A stretch of DNA of 64,000 nucleotides from Rhizophlyctis rosea (taxonomy: Eukaryota > Chytridiomycota > Chytridiomycetes > Rhizophlyctidales > Rhizophlyctidaceae): positions 1 to 64,000 of the forward strand of contig JADGJC010000223.1 of the NCBI GenBank assembly GCA_027596075.1, given 5' to 3'. Positions 45,960 through 56,545 of the stretch are shown piece after piece. Position numbers and translations under genes: made by a program. Each line of letters opens with the position of its first letter. Position 1 is the stretch's first letter. The notes beneath the pieces were generated by a model. The model searched no databases, was not told the origin of the DNA, and saw only the letters and a list, made by a program, of their open reading frames with translations.

Positions 45960-47171
45960 AATCTCTGCTTGACCTCTGGTATAGCCGTGTGGTGGTGGTT
46001 CACACCAAAGAGTTCGTTCGCCGGGTCAATCATGGCTCGACATGCCCACCGTCCAACGGCAGTGCTGATAGATTCTGTTTTTCGCCTGCCATGGTGGTTC
46101 ATGTTGACGGTACTCACCCCTCCACCGATTTCTGGCGGGTCAGCAATAGCAATAAAAGTTTGATTTGGCAACAGAGTGGGCAATTTGCAGCAGCAAGTTT
46201 TGACATGGTGATCTGACTGACTGGAATGGGTCTGCCATGTATGCTTCATCAATGGTGTATCAAGGACTCCTGACGCGCAACCACGTCCAGTGCGTCGGGG
46301 AAGGAAAAAGACGGTGCTGACCAGAGTTATCGGTATCGAAGGCGGGAAGCGATTCATCCTTGGTACTTGCCTTCCGAAGTGTGGCTGGATGAAGCCGGTG
46401 CGGATGGTAAGAGTTTGCACTGCATCCGACAGATGGGTGAGCCATGGGTGACTCGGAGATGCCTGACTACTGCATCTGTGGGATATATGGCGACTGACGT
46501 GCCATTGCCCAAATTCATCACACTGGTCGACGAAGCCGATATCTTTGAGTTCTTTGAAGGGTCCGCATCAAAAAAGGTAACACTTCGGGCCCACGATGGA
46601 CATGATGTCAGAGACGAACTTGACCTTATTGTCCAGAATGATGTTGAGTGCTGGAGCGAAGCTCGAATTTGATGAAACGGCGACCATTGTTAGTTGACTG
46701 CTCGCTCAGCGTCGAGCACGTCGCCATATCGCAGCACTTAGCCATAGAATTGGCCACTTTTTTTCGCATTTGTGTGAGCTGATTCGAGTCCGAGTTTTGG
46801 CGTGAGGTGAAGCCTTTTCATCAGCATAGGGGTTTGTGCAGGTTGCAACATCGGATGGATGTATCGACATGTGACATGGAGTAGCTTCAGATGCTTCAAC
46901 CAAAACGGCCGCTGGCCATCCCGCATCAGCGGTGCACCAAAAAACGAGGTGGGATTGTCTACATCACAGTTGTGCAACTTGACATCCTGTCACAGTTGCG
47001 GTCGAGGAGTGATTGGTGTCATTACTATGAGCATCAAAGAAAATCACGGAAGACATGCTGAAGAACGCTTGTGCAATGTTCTACACGGCGATATTGCCCA
47101 TGACAGAGCAGGTATTCACCTTTGTCCATGAGGCTTCAGGGAGCCCTGCCGGCACCTTTAGTGTTCGATGA
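45960..47171 (+). CDS. candidate multi-exon gene containing copy B of the duplicated segment
   Basis: Exon-like segments in order on the plus strand: about 45989-46207 (VHVDGTHPSTDFWRVSNSNK, ending at a GTGATC donor); 46291-46406 (ASGKEKDGADQ..RREAIHPWYLPSEVWLDE, ending at GTAAGA); about 46565-46672 (TLRAHDGHDVRDELDLIVQN, CWSEARI); about 46713-46775 (VEHVAISQHLAIELATFFRIC, ending at GTGAGC); and a final exon from about 47040 to the stop at 47171 (ITEDMLKNACAMFYTAILPM, VFTFVHEASGSPAGTF). Individual joins, and which segments are truly exonic, are unsettled. The conserved frames shared with copy A support real coding history. Function unknown. Confidence 0.4.
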
Positions 47172-50100
47172 AAATGGAAGCATACTACAAGGAGATGATG
47201 CATTCAGATGTAGTGCTGTTATTGGCCAAACCTTTCATGATGATTGAACGGCGCCCCGTTTTGGGCATTCGTCCACTGAGGTCTCTTTAAATTGATCTGT
47301 AAAATCGACTTTGCTCTACTTTGTGATTGAGAGACTTGCATTATGAGATTCGCTTTAGTGTATGGGCCGGAGAAAAGAAAGGACACTGTGACAGACGTTT
47401 GATACAGTAGCTCTGGCTGGAGTTTGGCCATTTTTGCTGTCTAGGCATGGTATTTGATATCGTTGGGCGGTGTTTCGAAGGATCGACATGAGGACGATGC
47501 GCAGCATCGTGGTGATGTTGTCCTCCATTGAATAAGCGGGAACTCTCAATGGAGCGTTATAGCATCAGCTGAACCCAGTCTGACTCCATACCCCAAAAGC
47601 AGGCTGTATTCCGGTAGCGCAGCACGATGTCCTTCTTTTTGTGTCGTCGACATCTTTTGTGGGATGTTCAGCGTATCCGATCTCGTTGGTTGCTCGTAAG
47701 AGTTCGACCGTTTAAGCACAATTGGGGATTTGGGTTAGCTTCAAAGTGGCTGTACCGCAACCGGCTGTGGCGATGCCTCGGTTTGTGATACCTCGTAAGG
47801 AAGCGCGTGAATGGAAAGTAGTGCGCAAAGGGTAGGTGCCTAATAGCGTGACGAAAGAATGCAGTTGCTTCACAGCTAGTGGAGTGTAGACTAGGGCAAT
47901 GAGAGGTCGTGTCAATCGAATCCGTCTTGGTATTGGATACCAACGTTATTGAATTATCGTATTTTTTGGTATTCATGGAAGGTCATTGGCATATAGCCTT
48001 TCTTTTCAAGACAGATTCGGCAGTGTTATAGTGGACTGTATAGAAAATGTGTCTCTGCACAGGATTCTTTGAGTTGGTGGGGCTCGAGGCGGCATCAGCA
48101 CAAGTCATGTCGGGTCGAGCCCGTAACTCAGTAAAAAACAAAATCATGCGGATTTTGCCAATCGGCGCCAAGCATCTGTCGCAGTGGCATGGCATAAAGC
48201 AGATGTTCCTTTCATTCCCAAGACCGTCCTTCAGGTCCACTTCGCCCTTCACTCTCACAAAGCAAACCTCTGCCATAGCAATGCAATCACGACTTGCACA
48301 GGACGCTCAGTGAATGATCATGCGAAAAGAACGCAACGTCATATGTTGAGGTTGATGCTGGTAAGTGAGTCAGTATGCAGAAGCTGAAGGAAGAAATCAC
48401 TCACGTCGAGGGACCCATGAGCCAACCTTTCCAGGATCTCGTTTCTTGATCCAAGATTTTTGGTGTTTTTTGCGGATGTGGCCTCGCAGCTGAGTGATGC
48501 TTTGCAGTGTGCGTATATGGCATATGGGTTAAGCTGACTTCTGGGCTCTAGTCTGATGCGGAAAAAAGGGACGATTCGCACACCTAGATCGCCATATGGT
48601 GATGCCATGCCTCACTCACAAGGAGACATGGCAATTATAGCACGACATCCAATGGCTACTAATGGCTGTGCGGATTGATGCTTTCAAACCAACTGGAGCT
48701 CCCATGCGGTCGGTAATCGCCCTTTACCATTTTTGGCGGGTTGGCAGCCGCAAAAAGATTTCATAACTCCCAGAAGGGCCGGCATTGCACACCTGCATGT
48801 ACTGATACGATGCATGCGACTGATTCGGATCCGTATGTCATGCATGTTTTGTTGATGTGTCACCTCTGACTGTGATGTGCGACTTTCAAAGAAAAAATTG
48901 TTGACGTTGACAACATATTAACTGAATCATTTGGTATCCTGTCAGTCCTGTCACCGTGAGTGCTACCTTCACAGCTGCCAGTATGAAATACCAAAGTCCA
49001 AGCCGGAGGAGAGGCTGAAGTGGGCTCACGGGATGTTTGATCTGGCAATAAGATGACGAGAGTTTGTTTCTGAATGGTTTAGTCCACGAACAACCAAGAA
49101 AAATCGTCATCAACTGGACAGGTGGGATGAACCAAGACATTAGCAGATTTTGACCCAACGAGATTCGGTCAGTGGGATCAAATTGAAGTGACCCGCCTCA
49201 CGGCGGCCAGGACTCAATACACTAATGTTGAATAGATGTCCATTCATGTGACAGTTAATGGGATGCGGGAAGTGGGTTGTTGCATGCACATGCGTCAACT
49301 TGAACGTCCAACACTGAAAGGCGGAACCAAATTGAAACTCCCAGGTTCGCAAATTGCATTATGCGAGGGTTCACTGTCAACATCTTTTTGTTTTGTGTTC
49401 CACTCTTGGTGCGAGGCCTTTGGGGTTGTCAGGCTTCATGAGAGTAAAAAACAAACGGCACGGCTCGACAGTTATGGATTACCAAGTGATATTGATAGCA
49501 TGGTCTACCCAGTACATCGATGAAGCATGTTGCATGCCCTGATGCGATTTGAATGCCAACAACGTTTGTAAGCTTTGTACTTGATGCTCGACAAGTCCCT
49601 CGGGACGTACAGCTGTGTGTCACGATGAGTCACTTCCTATGTGGCTTGGGCGTCTATGTCCGTCGATGTAGACAAAAAAATTGTTACATCACCGTTGAAT
49701 CAGACCCAAGGGTTCAAACAGGGACTAGGGAGGCCAGTCACTGTGCATCACGAGCGTCGCGAGAATGACGAGAATCAAAGTGTTGTTGGACAAGCCATTT
49801 TCTGGGTGAATGTTGTGTGACTTGACTGGATTGGGCGAGTTGGGCGCCAGTGGGTGAGAAGTGTGAGAGATGGCAGACTGACTACTCAGTGGCACAAGTG
49901 GTCAGCCTCCGGCTGGTCATCCACAATGCAGCCGGTTGATTGTCCAAAATGGATGGTCCTAACCCTAATAATGGCACATCCTGGGGTGAGGACCGTGAGA
50001 TTGGCACACTCTGACACTCATCACACAACGAGTGGTTTGTGACACCGTGGGAATGGGAAAATCAACTCGCTTTCATACTCTCCTCATAGATAGAGCTCAC

Positions 50101-50269
50101 TTTGATCTCATTTTGGAGCAACTGCCACCTGACTGCTAAGGTCTGAACACCGCAGGTAGGCACTCATACTTCACCAGTGCACTCACTCGTCCACCGCATT
50201 GCTTGCCCACTCACTCAAAAGTACTGATCACTCCCTATCACAGCCAACTCTTCACAGAAACCCGCAAAC
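47172..50269. other. gene-poor stretch upstream of eIF4B
   Basis: No recognisable gene. The interval includes 47897-47913, a 17-base match to 25588-25604, and a minus-strand frame at 47712-47915 without motifs. The last 200 bases are the eIF4B promoter and leader. Confidence 0.4.
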
Positions 50270-53248
50270 ATGCCTCCGAAGGGAAAGAAGCAACAGAAAA
50301 TGTCCCTCGGGGACTTCCTTGCTGACCCGGGTACGTGTGCCGCTCATTGACTTCACATGCGTTTGGTTTGGGCAGGGCATAGTATCAGAGATCACTCCTC
50401 CCTCCTCTTCTACACACCGACCCGCACATACATATCAAATTCACCCTGGCTGCTGCTGGACGTTTGCGAGACAACGGTTGAATAAGGAGGGGCTTCAAAC
50501 GGGGTGGGGGAAATGCCAGGGAGAAACGGCAGATTTTGGAGTGCGGGGTAGGAAAGGAAGGGGAGTAAAGGTCGAAAGCGATTGGCCGGGGAAGGGCAGA
50601 AGGTTTGGCGGACGGATAAGGAAGAGGATTGTGGATAGCAGGAATTTCGGGAGGATTTGGGGGAACATTGATATAGGGACAACGGTTGGATTTTATGGTG
50701 GATTTATCAGGCAAATGAATGGACGGGTTTTTGGAGGAGCTCGTGCACTGAAGGTTTTGGATTGTGAAACAGCAAGTGAACTGACCACATACTGTTCCTC
50801 ACTCCAGAACTCGGAGGTTCCTGGGCCGACGACGTGCCAGACCTTCCCAGTGGGCGTAAGTCTCTCTTCTTTTTTCTCTCCTTCCTCCCTCATCGTCCCA
50901 TCCCATCAAACATACTCACATTCAACAAAACAGCGGCCGTAGCGGAATCCTTCCGTCCCCTCGACGAACGTCCCTCCGACTCGTTCCACGGCTCCTCGCG
51001 CCCGCAGCGTGACTTGCCAGACAGGCCCCCTTACACCGCTTTCATCGGTAACCTCTCCTACGAAGTCTCTGAGAGGAGCTTGGAGCAGTTGTTTAATGAG
51101 TTGAGGGTGGGTTTTTAATGATGATTGTTGGTGTTGTTGGGGTTTTTGAGTTTGATGTGGAGGGTTGTTGAGGGTGGGTGGGTGTCCCCCGCCGCGAAGC
51201 GGTGGATATGGGTTCCGCAGTGGAGCGGTGGATATGGGTCAGTGGTGGATATAAGTTCCGCGCCGCGAAGCGGTCGATATCAGTTCCGCGCCGCGAAGCG
51301 GTGGATATGGGTTCCGCGCCGCAAAGCCGCGGAGCGGCGGATATAAGTTCCGCGCCGTGAAGTGGTGGATATGGGTTCGCGCCGCGAAGCGGTGGATATA
51401 AGTTCCGCGCTGCGGAGCGGTGGATACGGTGAAGCGGTGGATATGGGTTCTGCGCCGCGGAGCGGTGTATTTGGGTTCCGCGCCGCGAAGCGGTGGATAA
51501 GTCCGGGATCGTGCAGCACCCGAGATATGAATAACATGCTGTGATAACTGGAACGCATTCACAGCCGTTGCGAACAAGGAGACTCACTACAATTTCCAAC
51601 TTCAGGTCACCAGCGTCCGCCTCCCGACCAACGTCGATGGCCAGCCCAAGGGTTTCGCCTACGTCGAGTTTGACGATGTCGAGTCCTTGAAGGGCGCGTT
51701 GGACTTGAACGGTTCCGTGAGTGTCTGTCGTTGACGTTATTGCGGCTGATCGTTGTTTACTAACAATGCCGGGAAATTAGAGCGTGATGGGTCGTGCTAT
51801 TCGTATTGACGTTGCTGAGGGTAAGTAATCACTCGCAGTGCATCATTCAATTCTGCGGGCATACAGTCGATTGTAACACTTGCTTACCCGACAGCCAAAC
51901 AAAACGACCGCCGCCCACCCCGCGACGACGGCCGTCCCGACCGCACCGAAGAACTCTCCGGCGCCTGGCGCCGCGCCGAACCCCTTCGCCCCTCCGGCCC
52001 GCCGGACCGTCGCGACTCTTACCGCTCCGACCGTGGTTCCGACTACGGCGATGACAGGCGTGGTGGTGGATACGGTGGGAGGGACCGCTATGGTGATGAC
52101 AGAAGGGGTGGATTTGGTGATGACCGTCGTGGGTTTGGTGGTGGGTATAGGCGCGATTCGGAGCGCGAGGGAGGGTTTGGAGGAGGGAGGGACAGCAGGG
52201 ACTTTGGACGTGGTGGTGGGGATTGGAGACGGGATTCTAGGGAGGGTGGATTTGAGAGGCCTAGTTCTAGGGCTAGCGGTATGTGTTGGTCGCTGTTTAC
52301 TTCTTCCAGCTTGCCTTTCATCGTGAACTTGCTAACTAATGGTACCTTCCCAACATGCCCCAACAGACGCCCCCTTACCCATGACCCGCAAACCCCTCGC
52401 TCTTGCGCCCCGCACTGTCGCTGTCACCTCCCCCGAACCCCAACAAAACCCCGACAACCGCCCCGCCTCCCCCGCCGCGTCCGCCACGTCTGAAACCGCC
52501 CCCTCGAAACCGAAGGCTAATCCCTTCGGCGCTGCTAAACCGCGTGATGAGAATGAGATTATGCGCCAGATTGAGGAAAGGAGGGCGCAGAGGGAGGCTG
52601 AGAAGGCGAAGGAGGAGGAGGAGAGGAAGGCTAAGGAGGAGGAGGAGAAGAAGGCTAAGGAGGAGGAGGAACGGAAGAGGAAGGAGGAGGAGGAGGAGAG
52701 GAAGAGGGTGGAGGAGGAGAAGGCTGCTAAGGCTGCGGAGGCGAAGAAGGAGGAGGAGGAGGAAGGGGAGAAGAAGGCTGTTGCGCCCAGGGAGAAGAGG
52801 GAGGAGAGGCCTAAGCCTAGGAGGGAGGAAAGTCGTGCGGACCAGGCTGATTCGTGGAGGAGGGCCGCGCCTTTGGAGCCTGTTGCTGTTCCCGAACAAC
52901 GCGAACGTGGTGAGAGGAGCGAGAGGGCCGTTGGAGCAGCGCGTGGACGGGGTGCTGGTGCTGGGAGGGGTGGTGAGAGGGGTGGGAGGGGTGCCGGGCG
53001 GGGTGGGAGTGCGGGTCGGGGGAGGGGTGGGGATGTGAGGGGTGGGGAGAGGGGTGGGGAGAGGAAGGAGCAGCAGAGGGGTGAGAGGAAGCCTAGGGAG
53101 ATGCCTACGCTTGAGAAGGAGGTTGTTGAGGTCAAGAGTGCGAATGTGTTTGATCTGTTGGGGGTGAGTTGAGTGGTTTTTGTGTTGTGGTTTTGTGGGA
53201 GATGGTGTTTGCTGACGGTTTTGTGATGTGGTGCAGGACGAGGAATAA
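50270..53248 (+). CDS. TIF3: translation initiation factor eIF4B
   Basis: Eight exons (50270-50330, 50808-50855, 50934-51106, 51606-51716, 51781-51820, 51895-52278, 52367-53163, 53237-53248) encode 541 residues. The N terminus has the eIF4B signature KQQKMSLGDFLADP..LGGSWADDVPDLPSG. An RRM follows with RNP2 AFIGNLSY and RNP1 KGFAYVEF. Then come Arg/Gly/Asp repeats (DDRRGG, GYGGRD types), a region with NPFGAAKPRDENEI, a long Glu/Lys/Arg helix and an RG-rich tail ending ANVFDLLGDEE. eIF4B stimulates the eIF4A helicase and helps mRNA recruitment to the 40S subunit in the cytoplasm. The gene symbol follows the yeast homologue. Introns 1 (477 bases) and 3 (499 bases) are unusually long here; intron 3 holds a minisatellite. 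The final exon codes for only three residues. Confidence 0.95.
51183..51505. repeat. 28-base GC-rich minisatellite in eIF4B intron 3
   Basis: About eleven imperfect head-to-tail copies of GGTGGATATGGGTTCCGC plus GCCGCGAAGC, with alternative ATAAGTTCC forms and some truncated units. Each unit contains CCGC..GCGG arms able to form a small hairpin. Because 28 is not a multiple of three, all frames stay open for long stretches, which creates spurious repetitive reading frames on both strands. Confidence 0.9.
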
Positions 53249-54439
53249 ATATCCCATCCCCTTTCTTTCGTTGCGCTTCCTTTCACGCCACGTAACCTTT
53301 GACGGCATCCAGCCGCCTCATTTCATTCGATTCTACTTTTTGCACCTTTTCTATCTCTCTCTGTCTTTTTGTTTCGATTTTGTTGTTCTAGTAGTTATAT
53401 GCTAGTTTGTTGTTTTATGCGTCTTTTTCCCTATCTTTTTTTTTGCGTTTTTCTGTTTTTAGGTAGCGCTGGAAGCTTTTGGGTTTTGGGTCTATTGTTT
53501 TGGAGGGCGGGGGTGTGGTATTTATATAGATGTTTTGGTTTTGTGTTTTTTATATGAATTTTCTTTTTCTATTCAGTTGTGTGGTTTGAGATGGGAGTGT
53601 TGGTGGCGGTTTAGGGTGGGTGTGTGTAGTGCGGTGAGGTTTCGATGTGGACACAGGGCGACCGGCTGATCCAAGGCGACCAACACTGCCAAACAATGGC
53701 GAAAATGGCAAAAAAAAGGGGAGTGACACGGCGGCAACGCATTGGATGCTCTGTCGTTTTTTTTGGATCGAATGTCACCCTCATTTTCTCGCTATGCCAA
53801 GGTATTTGTCTGGGAAGACGGGTGAGCGCCCCGGATCACATCGAACATTGCGTCGATTAGGCGGTAGATGCGGTTTATTAGGTTGGGCATCTATGGTGCT
53901 GAAACCTCGACATGCTTGCATAGATGCAAACCACATCCCAACGCCCGACGCGTTTGTACGCTTTGTGCTGTTTAGTTCAAAAGTACTGTGGAGGTTTCTT
54001 GCGAGCACGTTTTCACTGATCTCAAAGGGGCCGACGCAGCGATCTCTGCGAGCGTGCGGGAAGTTTTAGGTGTCGTCCGCGTCCAATGTGCCATTGCTAC
54101 TCTTTTTCCCATTCTCCTTCATGCTGTTATTGACGTCATGGGTTGAACCCACTGTTGATTGGTGATGTTTGTTTGAAGCAGTTGAGTTGGGGTGTGAGAA
54201 CTAGTCCTTCCAGGTGGGAGGAGTGACAGCGCAGTTTGGAACTGTACTGCGTTTGTTCGTGACCCATTTTTGGTAATGTGGGATTGATGTGGCGTGAGTG
54301 GAATATAGTGATTCGTGATGAATGGTGGATGGAGAATGTTGTAGCCAGTCGATCTGGTGTTGTGTCCATTGAGAGAATTGAGATGAGTGTGAGGGTGAGA
54401 TTTTACGTGTGCATGAGCCGATTGAAACATGCCCGTTTC

Positions 54440-54471
54440 TTTTATTTATTTATTTATTTATTTATTTTTTT
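54440..54471. repeat. (TTTA)n microsatellite
   Basis: About seven copies of TTTA followed by a short T-run, in non-coding DNA. Confidence 0.95.
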
Positions 54472-54622
54472 GGCCGGTCAACTACCTACGGGCTTGGTCG
54501 GTATTTTCTTGTGCTTCACTGGGAAGTCGGAATGCATGGGTGGATTTTTGCGTTTTCATACGCTTTGTAGCGCTGGTGACTGCTGGATCGTTTCCGTACG
54601 TTTTATTTTTATTTTTTTTTTT

Positions 54623-54632
54623 NNNNNNNNNN
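54623..54632. other. assembly gap
   Basis: Ten Ns follow a T-run and precede a very GC-rich segment that includes 15 consecutive Cs. No gene is interrupted. Confidence 0.95.
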
Positions 54633-56545
54633 CCGCTGCCGCTCTGTTCGCGGTTGGGGTGGGGCCGGGCCCCCGGCCCCCCCCCCCCCCCGCCCAGGGC
54701 GGAGGTTGGTTCATGAGCGTATTATGTGGAAAGAAAAGAGAGTGTAGACCGGCCTTCTCATTGGGGTGGTGAGCATCATTGAGTTCAACTCATCCCCAGC
54801 AATGCCGAGTTTAGATGTGAGTCACGGATGGGAGTCAGGCTGGATTGAAGACATGGTGTGAAGGGCATGTGTTGCTTGCAGATTGTAGATCTGGGCATTG
54901 TTCGTGAGCTGTCGTCTCCCCTTTGAGTGGGTACACATGTGAATGAGAACGCACCGCGGTGTATATGAGGTGTCGTTATGGACTCGCTTTGATTTTTTTT
55001 CCTATCCAGTTGCGGAAGGCTGGCCTTCGAAGTCTTCGACGCTTGATTTGTCCGAATGGCCTGACAAAAGGTCTTTTGGGTCCTCATACGTAACAGATGG
55101 GTTTTGCCATTGGATTTGGAGAAAGGCTTTCTCGCTCTCTTTGCAAGTCCCTCGCTCTCCAGACGGTGCCAATCCATTTTTGGCCCTTCACTTGAGTGAA
55201 GAGACAGATATCCATCGTTGATCTGTTCCAGCCTGCGGAGCTACCTTGAGATGTGGGAACGGAAATGGAGGTGGAAGAGAATGGGTGAATATGGGGAAGC
55301 TCGACTCCGATAGGCTGACTTGAAGTGGAGACTTTGTTAGCGGGATGGCATTTGGGGCTGTTCGTCATGACCCGATCTGACGGATTCTGTCAAAGTCCCC
55401 AGGTCAACTGAAGTCACGATGATTTGTGGGTAACTGTGATGTTTTTTCGTTGACAACACACTTCGGAATAGGAAGGTGTATGCTCTTGCAGAATTGACGT
55501 TGTTTGGATGGGAGTGTTCGTGTGTGTTTGCTGTTGTGGGGATCAAGGCAACCCGATCTTTTTTTAAGGAGGGACCGTTATTGAAAAGGCGGACACGACG
55601 TTGGCGCCGTGCTGGGAATGAATAATGGGGGAAAAGCAACACTCCGGACGCCAGTGCACATTGGAGGACTTTTCGTTTTGAAGCGTCATCACGCCCATAT
55701 TCCGCGTTGCCACGTTTTGTTGAGGAGAGGGTGAGTAGAGACAGTAGAGAGGTGATGGGTCATGTTAACTCGGTGCTGGCTTTGGGTGGACATTGGATCG
55801 GATATTTGCGCTCATTGGACACATACCTGAGAGTCTGAGCATCAGGAAGAACATTTTCCCCCCGGGGCGTAGAGATCGACGAATGCGACATACTCCTTTT
55901 TTCCTACCTCCTTACCATTATGACAAGATCAACGTGAGGGCTACGTAGCCATTCGGCGTCCACACCCTCAACGTCTCCCTTGATTCGCTGTTTTTTTTTG
56001 TCATTTTTCCCATCGGTTGGTTCGGATGGGTCGTCAGTACCAGCGTCAAAGGTTGGTCTCCACCTATGGGTGGATCAGCGTTTTGAGATTGGCGAAGAAG
56101 GAGAGTGGATGATGTCTTCACTGAATTATGAATATGCGACGACGGCCACCAGATGGAACATCAAATATAGGGGCAACGCTTTGGACTGGGTCACTGAGGT
56201 GCAGGGTGTCTGCGGTTCGTTTTTCCTTTGCTTCCACGTACGAACACCTCGTTTCAGTTGGTTTCCAAACACGTGAATAGATCACTCCACAAGGTTGGTG
56301 AACGGTCGAACATCTTGCATGGGCTGAGACTGTTGAGGGAACATCTTCAGAGATAAGTTGTGGTGCGGTATTACAAAAAGTATGCCAGTGGAAAGTCCCT
56401 TCCTGTAGAGCGAGTACGACTTGCTTGAGAGGTTGTCCACATCCTGTCTAATTACAAAGGGTCATCATTCAAACAGCTTGGAGGCATCCGCCTAACTTGA
56501 GCGCCAAGCACTCACCTCGATTTTGGCATTGCCCTGCTTCTTTTT

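Larger units (their letters stand above)
53249..56545. other. gene-poor stretch after eIF4B
   Basis: The first 400 bases are T-rich and form the eIF4B 3' region. The rest has no recognisable gene. A TTTA microsatellite and an N gap with flanking C-runs occur at 54.4-54.7 kb. Confidence 0.45.

Noticed and set aside
51183..51505. CRISPR-like array
   Set aside because: Units are contiguous with no unique spacers, lie inside a eukaryotic intron and vary in length. It is a minisatellite.
51093..51599. Repetitive minus-strand frame of 168 codons over the eIF4B intron
   Set aside because: Generated by the 28-base minisatellite; the repeat period is not a multiple of three and the peptide simply cycles through the three frames.
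52332..53286. Large minus-strand and alternate-frame open frames (267-303 codons)
   Set aside because: They are shadows of the Glu/Lys/Arg- and Gly-rich eIF4B exon 7. The skewed composition keeps all frames open, and the products are low-complexity Ser, Leu or Pro runs.
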